Notes: a model not told the origin generated them from the sequence alone. A stretch of DNA of 64,000 nt from Bradyrhizobium lupini (GCF_040939785.1 NZ_CP162553.1:2046001-2110000), one strand, 5' to 3'. Shown: positions 52,090 through 62,070, counted from the first letter of the stretch. Numbers and translations are program-made.

Positions 52090-53421
52090 ATGAGACCAAC
52101 TCCTCTCCAGCAGATATCCACTTTGTCGTTGGCTACGCGACCCGCTGGCCGGACGTCGTTGCTGTACATCATCGCGATGATTCCCATGGCCTTTGATTTC
52201 AAAAGCGAGGGCGCCGGCGCAGGAGCTATTGTTCAGGGGATTCTGTTGGCGCTGTATTTGGCGCTTTCTGTTCTATTTCTGCTTCGCACAAGGACCGCAG
52301 CCACAACCAATGACGGCTACTCTCCCCTGCCATTTTTTGCCGTCAGCTGGTTTTGCCTCCTCGGCGCTTTCGTCGGTTACGTTCGAGGTCAGGAACTCTA
52401 CTCGATCATTACAAGCGCAATTCCAGCATGCCTATTCGTGACTTCGATCTATCTGACGGTTCGTGCGATTCAGGCGTCCACAGATCAAGAGCTACTTCTT
52501 AGGCAACTGAAGGGATTGTGCCTCCTGTTTCTCCTGTCACGATTTGCAATCATCGCGTCCACTATCGGAATTGATGTAACTACTGTCCGCTACCAGATTC
52601 TCGCAGGTTCCATAAACGCTGGGTTAGGACTTATCGCCCTCAGATTCCTATTTAAAACCCGCTTCCTCGACTTAGCCGTCATTGTTACGAGCCTCGGATT
52701 GGTGCTGGTTTCGGTAACCAGATCACAACTTCTCGTCGCGGCTACACAGACTTTCATCTATCTTAAAACACCCAACATTCTTCTGAAACCAGCGGTCGTT
52801 GGGCGGGCCATATTGCTTTCATGCCTACTACTTGCACTGATTGGAGCAGATCAAGCCTTTGACGCCGGGTTCACCGACCGCTGGATAGCTCGAATATTCG
52901 CCTCCAATGAGCTTGGCGCCGATCCCACATTGCTTACTCGTCGCGCAGAAGTCGAGTTTATGAGTGACTCATTTACACGCGGAGGAACTGAATTTCTGTT
53001 TGGAAACGGAATTGCAGCGGAAACATCCCTGGTGGGCACCGATGCGGGCATCGCAGCGCTACTCGTTGGACGCGACAGCGTTGCCAAGGTTCATAGCCTT
53101 GGTTTTGGTCATCAGAATTACTGGAGCATTCTATTCATCGGTGGGATCGTGGGTGGAGCACCACTCCTAGCGCTTTTGTTTTGGCAAGCCTACGAGGCAG
53201 TATCGTTTTTGCAGAGTTGCCGTAACGTCATCTTTAGCGAAAGGAGCTTAGTGGAGCTCGGCGCCTGGGGATCGACTATCGTAATAGGCATGGTTACGTA
53301 CGGGTTCCTCGCAGGCACATTTGGCGATCGTCCGACTTGCATGTGGTACGGAATAGGTGTTGGCTTGCTGGCCGGTAGCAAGAGCTTGCTGGCCAAGTTG
53401 AAGCGCGGACCGAGATGCTAG
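52090..53421 (+). CDS. Wzy-like O-antigen/EPS polymerase
   Basis: 443 residues with about 11 hydrophobic segments (LLYIIAMIPMAFDF, AIVQGILLALYLALSVLFLL, YSPLPFFAVSWFCLLGAFVG, FLDLAVIVTSLGLVLVSVTR, ILLSCLLLALIGADQAF, NYWSILFIGGIVGGAPLLAL). A large loop contains KVHSLGFGHQNYWS, the place where Wzy proteins have a conserved HN/QN region. It polymerises repeat units in the periplasm. Assignment rests on topology and position; sequence identity in this family is always low. Confidence 0.75.
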   Translation: MRPTPLQQISTLSLATRPAGRTSLLYIIAMIPMAFDFKSEGAGAGAIVQGILLALYLALSVLFLLRTRTAATTNDGYSPLPFFAVSWFCLLGAFVGYVRGQELYSIITSAIPACLFVTSIYLTVRAIQASTDQELLLRQLKGLCLLFLLSRFAIIASTIGIDVTTVRYQILAGSINAGLGLIALRFLFKTRFLDLAVIVTSLGLVLVSVTRSQLLVAATQTFIYLKTPNILLKPAVVGRAILLSCLLLALIGADQAFDAGFTDRWIARIFASNELGADPTLLTRRAEVEFMSDSFTRGGTEFLFGNGIAAETSLVGTDAGIAALLVGRDSVAKVHSLGFGHQNYWSILFIGGIVGGAPLLALLFWQAYEAVSFLQSCRNVIFSERSLVELGAWGSTIVIGMVTYGFLAGTFGDRPTCMWYGIGVGLLAGSKSLLAKLKRGPRC

Positions 53422-55376
53422 GCGTGAACTCCAAGGGACGCGCGACCCTGAGAGTAATGTCTGCAGTCCTGCTCGTTTGCTGGATGCTCCTGACCTATGG
53501 ATCGGCCAACGGATCGCGGATCTTCGCAGAGCCACTCAACCAGGAGAATCTGTTCGAGCTGATTGACGGCACCGCGACAGGATCAACCGCGGACCGGATT
53601 ATCCAACTTCCGGCCGGTACGTTCCGACTAACGGCCCCCATCCGAATCACGGCCGCTCACTCTGGCCAACCCGACAACCCGACGATCATCAGAGGTAGCG
53701 CCGCCGGGAAAACGATCTTAGCCGGATCAAGAATTTTGCCAATAAAGCACGGTTATTCTGGTATTCAGCAGCGCCATCCCAACACCCCAGTAGTATTAGA
53801 TTTAACGCCCCTCGCGGGAAGTCCTCTGCCAAGGCTGACTCCTAGGGGCTCCTATGTAAACGTAGACCATTCTAGTTTGGAGCTTTTTCAAGGTGAAGCT
53901 CGTCTCCGCCCCGCGCGGTGGCCAAAGCATGGGTTCTCAAAGGAACTAGTCGCTACAAGTGACGGTGAGAGCAGCATCATCACTTTCACCGCACCGCTCT
54001 TCGAGAAGTGGAAGAGAGAGCAACAGGTATGGATAGGTGGCTACTGGAAGGCAGATTGGGCCTTCGAAAAATTACCTCTAACTCAGTTTCTTTCTGATGG
54101 TACCGCGAGAGCTGGCCCCGTGAGAGGGGAAGGCAAGGTACGCGGCCACTTTCCGTTCTTCATCGAAAACGCAAAGAGCGAGCTTTCGCAGCCGGGGGAA
54201 TTTGTTTTCGATGCCAACCAGCTAACGGCGACTGTGCTACCGAACGCTTCAGAGGCTTCATTCGAAATTGCGGTTACAGACACACTTCTGGAGATTGATG
54301 GTGCACACGATGTCGTAATAGAGCGCGTATCGTTTGAGAAGACCTCCGGCACCACGGTTAAGATCCGAAATAGCTCAAATATTATCCTTCGCGACTGCTT
54401 CGTCGGCCTTAGCGGTGTTGACGGCATCTCGGTGGACGGCGGTGTCAACGTGATTATTGACCGTTGCGTCGTCCGAGACGTAGCGGAAACGGGCGTCTCG
54501 CTCGTGGGCGGAAATCGCGTTAGCCTCACGCCCTCTGGACATCAGTTGCGCGATTCTGTGGTCAGGAATTTTGGGATGGATTCGCTCACCTACCGGCCGG
54601 CGGTGAAACTGCAAGGAGTTGGAAATCGCGTTGAGGGATGCTTTCTAACGAACGGATCTCATTCTGCAGTCCTCGTGACAGGGAACGAAAACATTCTCGC
54701 TCGCAACGAGATCAGTCACGTAGTGTGGGGTTCCGATGATGCAGGGGCTATCTACACCGGCAGAGACTGGACCGAACGTGGAAACGTCATGGAAGGCAAT
54801 TTTTTTCACGATATTGGGATGCCGCCAGGCAGTGACGGCCGCCCGTCATTTGTCTCGGGAATTTATCTTGACGATCAAGAGAGTGGCTATTTGATCCGCC
54901 GAAACGTCTTCCTAAACGTAAATCGGCCTGTCGTCATTCACGGCGGTCGAGACAACCTCATAACAGAAAATGCATTTCTGCTGTCGGCCCATGGCTCCGT
55001 TTGGATTCATAGAAGGGGTGAAGGGCTGACCGGGGGAACATTGGAAAATCGTTTGAATGCCGTCCCTTACATGAGTAATATCTGGACCAAGCGATATCCT
55101 CAGCTAGCCCGCCTACCTCAGGAAGACCCAGCGTCCCCGCTCAACAATATCGTTAGCCGTAATCTTGTGATCGGAGGTGCCTTAGCTGAGTATGGACTCG
55201 CTTCTGACGCGGTCTATTTGGGCTTGGAAGGGAACACCAACTACCCTGCCCCCGCCACCACAGACTTGTACGCCTCACGGTTGGCGGAACAGCTAATGCA
55301 GCTTGCCGCCAAATCGAAACTGCCCGTTGCTTCTCGTGAAGAGAATTTGGCGCGCCTCTTGTACTTCAATCACTAA
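53415..55376 (+). CDS. Exported right-handed beta-helix protein
   Basis: 653 residues, overlapping the polymerase gene by 7 bases. The signal sequence MSAVLLVCWMLLTYGSANG starts at residue 15. Residues 60-130 resemble the polysaccharide-lyase-6/NosD start (IIQLPAGTFRLTAPIRITAA, HSGQPDNPTIIRG). From about residue 290 successive beta-helix turns appear (SSNIILRDCFVGLSGVDGIS, VNVIIDRCVVRDVAETGVSL, GNRVEGCFLTNGSHSAVLVT, NENILARNEISHVVWGSDDA). Probably a periplasmic polysaccharide-modifying enzyme (lyase, hydrolase or epimerase). Confidence 0.85.
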   Translation: MLGVNSKGRATLRVMSAVLLVCWMLLTYGSANGSRIFAEPLNQENLFELIDGTATGSTADRIIQLPAGTFRLTAPIRITAAHSGQPDNPTIIRGSAAGKTILAGSRILPIKHGYSGIQQRHPNTPVVLDLTPLAGSPLPRLTPRGSYVNVDHSSLELFQGEARLRPARWPKHGFSKELVATSDGESSIITFTAPLFEKWKREQQVWIGGYWKADWAFEKLPLTQFLSDGTARAGPVRGEGKVRGHFPFFIENAKSELSQPGEFVFDANQLTATVLPNASEASFEIAVTDTLLEIDGAHDVVIERVSFEKTSGTTVKIRNSSNIILRDCFVGLSGVDGISVDGGVNVIIDRCVVRDVAETGVSLVGGNRVSLTPSGHQLRDSVVRNFGMDSLTYRPAVKLQGVGNRVEGCFLTNGSHSAVLVTGNENILARNEISHVVWGSDDAGAIYTGRDWTERGNVMEGNFFHDIGMPPGSDGRPSFVSGIYLDDQESGYLIRRNVFLNVNRPVVIHGGRDNLITENAFLLSAHGSVWIHRRGEGLTGGTLENRLNAVPYMSNIWTKRYPQLARLPQEDPASPLNNIVSRNLVIGGALAEYGLASDAVYLGLEGNTNYPAPATTDLYASRLAEQLMQLAAKSKLPVASREENLARLLYFNH

Positions 55377-55390
55377 CCTGCGGCACGAGC

Positions 55391-55819
55391 TTATCTTTGA
55401 TAGATGGAGTACCGAAAGAACTTGATGCCCATTGCCGTTCCCAATATTGCATCTTCGCGTTTATAGGCCTGCAAGTCAAAAGCATTGCATCTATCGGAAT
55501 TGAAGTAGCAGACTTTCACTTTTATCAGTCTCGGACAGTTGTTTCGCACGCTAACGACGTGATCAACAACAGTTGTATTCACGACGTGAGAGCGAGCAAT
55601 AGCCTCTACATCTAGACAAGGTCGGTTCAGAGCATCGCGAATTATCGGCGCTGTAGATTGTTCAGCAGGGCCTTGAAAGGTCAGTTTAGGGGTGCTCGCA
55701 CCGGACTTTTGCGCACTCACCATTTCTAACGGCGATAGAAGTGGTAATAAGAGCAAAGCAAAAAAGATCTTACCCCAACTCAAAGCAAAAAAGATCTTAC
55801 CCCAACTCATCGATGCCAT
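55391..55819 (-). CDS. Small secreted protein with duplicated signal segment
   Basis: 142 residues. The leader contains SWGKIFFAL twice in tandem before LLLPLLSPLEMVSAQ, due to a 27-bp duplication. The mature part has SVRNNCPRLIKVKVCYFNSD and RCNAFDLQAYKREDAILGTA with three cysteines. Domain not recognised. It overlaps the upstream gene by 13 bases in the minus-strand EPS operon. Confidence 0.65.
   Translation of the reverse strand: MASMSWGKIFFALSWGKIFFALLLLPLLSPLEMVSAQKSGASTPKLTFQGPAEQSTAPIIRDALNRPCLDVEAIARSHVVNTTVVDHVVSVRNNCPRLIKVKVCYFNSDRCNAFDLQAYKREDAILGTAMGIKFFRYSIYQR
55755..55808. repeat. 27-bp tandem duplication in a signal peptide
   Basis: Two identical units (aaagcaaaaaagatcttacc plus ccaactc) at 55755 and 55782. 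Confidence 0.9.
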
Positions 55820-56529
55820 AGCCTTTCGTCAGTTGGTGTGCCCGGTACCGCTACCTTCACCCCATCCTGCGCCAATTTCCTCGCAAACGCTTCTCGGGGA
55901 ATGGAATTGATCGTTTCAAGACTAGCGAGTAGGCGCTCTCTGTGGGCCCAACCGATCCCTGTCAAATTAATGGCCGCAAGATCTATAAATTCGCCATCTA
56001 CGAGTTTCTTAAATTCTACTACAACTTTTAATTTCGCTTGCTCACCTAAGCTTGGAAACACCGCGAGCGCAAGGCTATTGCGTCGAAGTGAAATCCATCC
56101 CTCAAGCGGCCCCGTGGCATAGGATTCATCGAGAATGCGAAGAGATCGCATATCGAAGCCGCGGCTTACGTTCTCCGTAGAGTAGAGCATCAGCCAGAGA
56201 AACGAGTCGCTCGGGTTGAGCGCCAAGGCTCTTTTCACTTTATCGAGCGCTGCGGCTGCATCATTATTCGCGACCTCGACGGTCTTTCGTCCTGAAGGGT
56301 CTTCCGCAATCCGCAACCGAACGAGTGCCTCCGACCGCAAGAGAGCGCTGAGCTGGACGGGAAGTTCGGGGGCGAATTGCATCGAAGTCAAGACGCCGCC
56401 CAATGTTCCTGACTTGAAGTTATCTCCAGCCAAGATGCGTCCTGCCATCTCTTTTGCGGGAATCGCCAACCAAAATGCCGGCAGCGAGAAAGCTGACCAA
56501 CTCACGCAAATGGCGCCGAGCAACAGCAA
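55807..56529 (-). CDS. EPS-locus membrane protein with helical repeats
   Basis: 240 residues from a TTG start; no better start upstream before a stop. The N-terminal hydrophobic segment (LLLGAICVSWSAFSLPAFWL) anchors it. The body has ALDKVKRALALNPSDSFLWL, MLYSTENVSRGFDM, LEGWISLRRNSLALAVFPSL, a TPR-like helical fold. It follows the Wzc gene by 63 bases, so it is likely part of the export machine. Function unknown. Confidence 0.6.
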   Translation of the reverse strand: MLLLGAICVSWSAFSLPAFWLAIPAKEMAGRILAGDNFKSGTLGGVLTSMQFAPELPVQLSALLRSEALVRLRIAEDPSGRKTVEVANNDAAAALDKVKRALALNPSDSFLWLMLYSTENVSRGFDMRSLRILDESYATGPLEGWISLRRNSLALAVFPSLGEQAKLKVVVEFKKLVDGEFIDLAAINLTGIGWAHRERLLASLETINSIPREAFARKLAQDGVKVAVPGTPTDERLWHR

Positions 56530-56592
56530 GCCCGCCCGGACAATGCCCCCCTTGCACCGCCGTCAAAGTCGTTGAGATGAGCGCCCTCTGCT

Positions 56593-57108
56593 TTACTCAA
56601 CGTAGCCATAGCGGGCGTAGTATTTCTGATAATAATAGCGCCCGTGGTAGGACTCGTAGCGAGCAAGGAGCTTAGTGTCCGCCTTGTTCAGCACCACGCC
56701 CAAAAGCTTGTCATGGATCTCTGGTGCGCCGCGCAGATTGTGCCGCACGACATCGATCTTGGTCTTGCCCCATTCCACAACGAATATGAAAGAATCGACG
56801 AAAGGTGATGTAACGCGCACATCTACAACGGGCGCCATCGGTGGCATGTCGAGAACGACATAATCGTACTTCGAGCGTAGCAGCGCGATCAGATCGCGCA
56901 TTGGCTTCGAGGCCAGCACTTCGTTGGTATGCAGCAGCTTCGAGGTCGTGCCGGCGGGCAGGACCGCAAGCCCAGTCTGCGGATCAATGCTAATGACATT
57001 TTCCAGCTGCCCCTTGTGCGCAACCACGTCCACGAGGCCGCCTTGCGCATCCGGCAGCAAGGCACGTGATAGCGAAGGGTTGCGAAGGTCGGCGTCGACG
57101 AGGATCAC
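56593..57108 (-). pseudogene. BY-kinase C-terminal part of Wzc/GumC
   Basis: The reading starts in VILVDADLRNPSLSRALLPD (Walker A') and contains Walker B (YDYVVLDMPPMAPVVD) and a C-terminal tyrosine cluster (YHGRYYYQKYYARYGYVE), the autophosphorylation tail of bacterial tyrosine kinases. It is the direct continuation of the frame that ends at 57105. A GGGGGG run at 57114-57119 lacks one G; seven G would join NLAQLIAHGGARVILVDADL in one frame. Confidence 0.8.
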
Positions 57109-58838
57109 CCGCGCCCCCCATGGGCGATGAGCTGCGCAAGGTTGGTCGAGAGCGTGCTCTTGCCCTCGTTGGGAAGGGTCGAGGTCACAGCCAGGACGCG
57201 ATTCTCCCGCACAATAGAGTTGAGATCAATCGCCACTTTCAGCGAGCGTACCGCTTCGGCAAAGCGTGACAAGGGATTGTCGACGACATAGCGTAGCAGA
57301 TCCGGCTCCGGATTGCTCTTTTTGCGGCCGAGCTTGCTCGATAGCGAGGCCGGCGCGGGCGGCAACGCGCCGAGCGCCGGCAGGATGGCGAGGCAGTTGG
57401 CGCCGAGCTGCTCCTCAACTTGGCCGGTGGTGCGGAACACCTTGTCGGAGAGCTCGCGCGCCATCGCGGCACCGAAGCTTAGCAGCAGGCCGCCGAGCAG
57501 TGCGGCCCCCAGGATGATCAGCGACTTCGGCGCGCTCTTGACCAGCGGCGTCGTTGCGGCGCTGATCACGCGCGCCTCGGTGATCGGGAACGACTGCTGC
57601 TGCACACTCTCCATGTAGCGCTGCAGGAAATTGTCGTACATCGCCTGGTAGCTCTGCGCAGTGCTCTCGAGCTCGCGGAGCTGGATTTGCGCCTGGTTGG
57701 TGAGCTGCGATTCCGAGACGACACTAGCGAGGCTCGACTTGATGCTCTCCTCGCGAGTCTGGGCGATGTCGTAGTCGCTCTTGTAGGATTCCTGGATGCG
57801 CCTCAGCTCGTCAATTATGTTCTTCTTGATCTCGGCCATCTGGCGGCGGAGATTGACCGCGGCCAAATGATCCGAGCCATATTTCATCGCCCAGATCGAT
57901 TCCTTGGAGGCCATGTCGACATATTGGCCGCGCAGCTTGACGATGGTGTCGTTTTTTAGCGCGTCGGCGACGCTGGCGTCCGGAATCTCCTGCTTGAGAA
58001 TATCGTTGATGCGGTCCATCCGCGCTTTGGCCTCGGCGGTCGAGGCATGCGCCATGATGAGCTGGCTGTTGACCTCGGCGAGCTGCTGCTCGTTCATCAG
58101 ACGGCCGCCGCTGTCGACGATGTTGTTGGCGATCTTGAAATCCACCACGGACTTCTGCGCCGCGGAGGCCTGGGTGCGCAGCTCCTTGATGCGGTCCTGC
58201 AACCAGACGCTGGCGCGGCGGGTGGCCTGGTACTTCGCCTCGAGCTGGTCGACGATATACGCATCCGCGATGGCGTTTGCGACACGCGCCGCTTTTTGCG
58301 GATCGCGCGAGGTGAAGCCGATCTCCATCACATAGGTGAGCCCGAGGCGCTTGATGGTACGGCTGCTCTCGAAGCGCCCCAGCGCTCTCCGCGTCTGTTC
58401 GAATTCGGACGCCGCATGGCCGGAGGAGAACAGGCCGGTGATCGCGCCGAGCAGGCCGCCACCGCTGCCGCTGAATTCGGGGTCCTCGGTGAGGTGCAGA
58501 TCGCGGATCACGGCGAGGCTGATGTTCTCGGATTTCAGGATCTCGACCTGGGTTTCGATGGTTGCCGAATCGACCGCGATGTCGCCGAGCACCGACTGCT
58601 GCTGAAACAGCTGCACCTTGCGGGTGTCGATCACCATCGCGGCGGTGGAGGTGAACAGCGGCGCGGCGGTGAAGAGATAAAGCAGCGCCAGGATCACGCA
58701 GGCCGACACGATCGCGATCATGGTCGGAAACTGGCGCCTGATAATGTCGAGATAGGAGGTCAGCGTCTGGGATGGAGAACCGTCAGCCTCGGCGAAATCA
58801 CGGTTGATCTCCGAGGTCGGCTTGTTCAGCTGCAACAT
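57105..58838 (-). pseudogene. Wzc/GumC polysaccharide co-polymerase, 5' part
   Basis: 577 residues: N-terminal Wzz domain (LTSYLDIIRRQFPTMIAIVS, membrane segment VSACVILALLYLFTAAPLF), long periplasmic coiled coil (about 190-420), second membrane segment (SLIILGAALLGGLLLSFGAA), then the start of the kinase with Walker A (TSTLPNEGKSTLSTNLAQLI). The frame is lost right after LIAHGG. With 56593-57108 it forms a complete 750-residue PCP-2a protein. As sequenced the kinase is split between Walker A and A', which would abolish activity. GC-rich. Confidence 0.85.
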
Positions 58839-59031
58839 CCGGCAATTCCTGAAATGGATCGATTGTGTTTAAGGATTGGTAGTCTGCCAACAGTTCCGCG
58901 GTATCTCGAGGCGAACTTGATCTGCAAAACCCGCGCGGAAAAGAAGCCTAGCACAATGCCGGCTGCAATTGAACGTTGTTGATGCGGCGCACCGTGCCGC
59001 TGGGCTGGGATCTTGTGGGAAGCTTAACGGC

Positions 59032-59064
59032 AAAAAAGCAAAGCGGCGCGATGAAGCGCCGCTT
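59032..59064 (-). terminator. Rho-independent terminator
   Basis: Stem AAGCGGCGC / GCGCCGCTT, 6-base loop; on the minus strand a TTTTTT run follows. It ends the gene at 59119-59742. Confidence 0.8.
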
Positions 59065-59118
59065 GACTAGATCGCGAATGAGGCAGCCAGGAGGTTTGTG
59101 GCCTCCGTGCAATTACGG

Positions 59119-59742
59119 TCAGCGGTCACTGACACGGTTAGCGGCGTTGGTGGTGCCGCTCACGCCGCCCGAGGCGCCGCCACTGACCTGCGTCGCGTAG
59201 TGAAGGCCGCCGAACGTGCTGGTAGTGCCGCCCTGTCCGCCGTTCGCAAAACCGCCCGCGCCCGTGGGGCCGCCCGCGCCGGAGCCGCCGCCGCCCGCGC
59301 CACCGCCGGCCGCCGCGATCGCGACGTCGCCGGTTGCGGCCTGGTAGGCTGCGATCACGTCGGGGTTGTTGGTGCCGGCGATCGCCGCCTGGATCTCATT
59401 GGCGAAAGCCTGGTCGGCTACCGCGGCCATGCGGGCGAGCTGGGCCAGGCCGGCGGTGATCGCGCGGATCTGGTCCTTGGTGGTCGCGGGGTCCTTGAGG
59501 AGCGCGATCAGGGCCGGAACCGTGGTCGGATCAGACGCGCCGAGGTCGCGCACGCGCGAGATCAGCTGCGCACCGGCCGGATATTGCGTCAACAGCGTGC
59601 CTGGTGCCGCCTTGAACTCGGAAATGACCGTGCCCGGCAGCTGGCGCTGCGGCGGATAGACGGCGGCGCTTGCGGCGCTCGAAATCGTCGCGGCCAGGGC
59701 CGCGGCCGCAGCCATGCGAAGCGCAATCTTGATAACGCTCAT
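59119..59742 (-). CDS. Glycine-rich secreted protein of EPS locus
   Basis: 207 residues. The signal peptide ends at ATISSAASA. A helical domain (PTTVPALIALLKDPATTKDQ, IRAITAGLAQLARMAAVADQ, AFANEIQAAIAGTNNPDVIA) is followed by a long Gly/Ala/Ser-rich tail (GGGAGGGGSGAGGPTGAGGF). Own terminator. Similar proteins occur in Bradyrhizobium EPS clusters in my recollection; function unknown. Confidence 0.65.
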   Translation of the reverse strand: MSVIKIALRMAAAAALAATISSAASAAVYPPQRQLPGTVISEFKAAPGTLLTQYPAGAQLISRVRDLGASDPTTVPALIALLKDPATTKDQIRAITAGLAQLARMAAVADQAFANEIQAAIAGTNNPDVIAAYQAATGDVAIAAAGGGAGGGGSGAGGPTGAGGFANGGQGGTTSTFGGLHYATQVSGGASGGVSGTTNAANRVSDR

Positions 59743-59878
59743 AATAAACCTCCAAAAAACGTCTGCCCACTTTACGTCTCGGCCCGGGCAAGTGGCTGTT
59801 AGTGTCGGAACCTAGCGGAAGAGCAAATCGCTGTCCACTTATTCTAAAGACTTCGTAAACGGCGCAACTGCTTCAAAA

Positions 59879-61366
59879 CTAGACAGTTTTGTGAAGCTCG
59901 CGGGCGCGGCGTTGGCCCCGCGCGGGCTGGGTCCGGCGCCCCTGCTGGTCCGGCACGGCGACCGCTTCGCCTTGCGGCCGCGCCGGCTCGGTCGAGCGGA
60001 ACGATTGCGAAAGGCCGGCGCCGAAAAGCGCAAAGAACGGAATGGAATAGCCGGGGATCTGGAGCGTGAAGTCCAGGCAGGAATGCAGCAGCGACAGGCT
60101 CGCGGTCGCCGCCGCCGCCAGCGGGATGATGGCGTCGCGCCGCCGGGCGAACACGCCGCGGCCCAGGATGACGAACATAACCGCCCATGCAACCGCCACC
60201 AAAAGCGCCATGGGGATGCCGACGTCGGAGGCGAGCTCCAGCGGCGTGGAATGCGCGATATCCCAGATTCCGCGAATCGAGATGTTGGGGCTGCGGTAGG
60301 GCGGGAAGGCCCATTGGAAGGTGCCCATGCCGGTCCCGAACCACGGGTTGTCGGCGATGATCTGAAGCGTGGACTTCCAGGCCTCGATGCGGCCCTCGTC
60401 GACCAGCCCTTGGCTGTCGAACCGGCTGGAGACTTGGCCGCCGAGCAGCTGCATCAGGCCGAGCGCCACCACCACGCCGGAGCCCAGCGAGATCCAGATT
60501 CCGGTCCGCAGCGGCAGGTCCTTGCGCAGGAATATTGTGAACGAGGCGATCATCGCGAGCAGCGACAGGCTGACGCCGGCGCGCGAGCCGGTCATGAACA
60601 TCGCCATCAGGCAAATCAACAGCGCTCCGAGATGTGGCAGGATCTGGCGCGGCGGAATCTCGGCGACGTCGCGGGAAACGCGCTTCCACTCGATGTGCCG
60701 CTCAGGCAAGCGCCGGCGGACATCCTCGAGGATCAAGAGCATCCAGATCACGGCGCAAGAACCGAAATAGGCGGCGGCCGTGTTGCGGTTGATGAAGGTG
60801 CCGGTGACGCTGCCCATATAGGCCGTCTTGTCCCGCCACAGGATCATGGTGGGCTCGATCAGGAACGAAGCGACGCCGTAAAGCCCATAAAGGCTGCCGG
60901 AGACGGCGATGACCCAAAGCAGACGTCGGGCGCGCTCACGCTCGGCACCGACGGTGATGCCGAGGAGGATCGCCAGAATGTTCGCGAGCGGCGCGCCCAA
61001 TGCGAAGAACGCCTCGTTCTTGACGATGGACGCCGAAGGCGCAATCGGCACGCCCAGGAGGTCGGACGCCTGCTTCCAGATCGGATTGAACGGCGCGATC
61101 CAGGGATGATCGGACAGCTGCTCATGCAGCACGAAGGCGTATCCGGCCACGATCACCCCGATGCCCGCGATCATCCAGAAATGGGGGCGGCGCAAGTCGC
61201 GCGTCGGCGCCACGATCAAGGCGAGGGCCAGACACAGGCACCAGAACGCGATCGAGAGGTCGTTGGTCGAGCCGAACGGAAACGGCGCGCCGGCGGCGAC
61301 GAAGAACAGGATGAAGGTCGCAGGCCAGCTCCACGACCAACGCATATGGGGAAGCGGAAAGCGCAT
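59879..61366 (-). CDS. Wzy_C/O-antigen ligase family protein
   Basis: 495 residues, about 10 membrane segments, with the Wzy_C signature in the middle: NRNTAAAYFGSCAVIWMLLI, LLICLMAMFMTGSRAGVSLS (conserved S-R-A/G), and a periplasmic loop VDEGRIEAWKSTLQIIADNP, WFGTGMGTFQWAFPPYRS (W and GxGxG region). A basic, low-complexity C-terminal tail follows. It polymerises or ligates lipid-linked glycan. The locus has a second polymerase candidate at 52090. Confidence 0.88.
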   Translation of the reverse strand: MRFPLPHMRWSWSWPATFILFFVAAGAPFPFGSTNDLSIAFWCLCLALALIVAPTRDLRRPHFWMIAGIGVIVAGYAFVLHEQLSDHPWIAPFNPIWKQASDLLGVPIAPSASIVKNEAFFALGAPLANILAILLGITVGAERERARRLLWVIAVSGSLYGLYGVASFLIEPTMILWRDKTAYMGSVTGTFINRNTAAAYFGSCAVIWMLLILEDVRRRLPERHIEWKRVSRDVAEIPPRQILPHLGALLICLMAMFMTGSRAGVSLSLLAMIASFTIFLRKDLPLRTGIWISLGSGVVVALGLMQLLGGQVSSRFDSQGLVDEGRIEAWKSTLQIIADNPWFGTGMGTFQWAFPPYRSPNISIRGIWDIAHSTPLELASDVGIPMALLVAVAWAVMFVILGRGVFARRRDAIIPLAAAATASLSLLHSCLDFTLQIPGYSIPFFALFGAGLSQSFRSTEPARPQGEAVAVPDQQGRRTQPARGQRRARELHKTV

Positions 61367-61389
61367 CGTCGGTTAGCCGGCCTTCGGCT

Positions 61390-61971
61390 CTAGAGGAAGC
61401 AATCGATCGGATAGATCTTCAGATCCACGTTCAAGCGGCTGATCCGGGTCTGCGCCCGGAAGCCGTAGAATAGCCCAAGATTATCACTCCCCGAGTCGAG
61501 TTTTATTCCGGGGGTTAATTCATCCGGCGGGACCAGCAGCCCGATGTGGCGGTTGATGCCGGATATCTCGACTCGCCCGTCCCCCTCGCCGAAATGTCCC
61601 GCGAGCTGGGTCACCGTCACCTTCGGCAGCCCGCGGCGCTGATGGCAGACCTCCTCTTCCCATAGCTTGGTCTGCCGAACGAGAGGTTTGCCCGCGCCGT
61701 CGGGAACAACAATGTCTGAGAAGGCAGGGTGCAGCATTCCGAAGAAGCGACTCTCCTTGGCGTTTGCTGAAAGCCGGACGGTGAAGGAGAGCTCGCCCTT
61801 GGCCTCGCGCAAGTGCCGAAAAATTGGTGCATCAGGCTCAGCCGAGACCACCACGTCGATCCGGTGGCGGACACCGAGCTGTTGGGTTTCGCCGGCAGCC
61901 TTGCCCATCAGAGACGGCCCCGCGATGACGAGAGCCAATAAGCACCGAGCTGCTTGCCGTCCAAAGCACAT
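61390..61971 (-). CDS. Secreted EPS-locus protein, unknown
   Basis: 193 residues from ATG 61971 (MCFGRQAARCLLALVIAGPS), since the frame upstream to 62037 precedes the signal peptide. The mature part is a beta-rich protein (RHRIDVVVSAEPDAPIFRHL, LSFTVRLSANAKESRFFGML, VEISGINRHIGLLVPPDELT). No domain recognised. Transcribed with the ligase gene (23-base gap). Confidence 0.55.
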   Translation of the reverse strand: MCFGRQAARCLLALVIAGPSLMGKAAGETQQLGVRHRIDVVVSAEPDAPIFRHLREAKGELSFTVRLSANAKESRFFGMLHPAFSDIVVPDGAGKPLVRQTKLWEEEVCHQRRGLPKVTVTQLAGHFGEGDGRVEISGINRHIGLLVPPDELTPGIKLDSGSDNLGLFYGFRAQTRISRLNVDLKIYPIDCFL

Positions 61972-62070
61972 GAAGACCTTGCAACCTGCGGGGTGACCGA
62001 TCGGCGATAAATCTTGCTCGGTGAAGCCTTGATCCACCCCGAACAGAACCGCTGTGATTTCTAAACGAAA

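Noticed and set aside
59891..61393. 500-codon plus-strand ORF
   Set aside because: Antisense of the Wzy_C/ligase gene; composition is charged and repetitive (R, D, H, Q), typical of a shadow frame.
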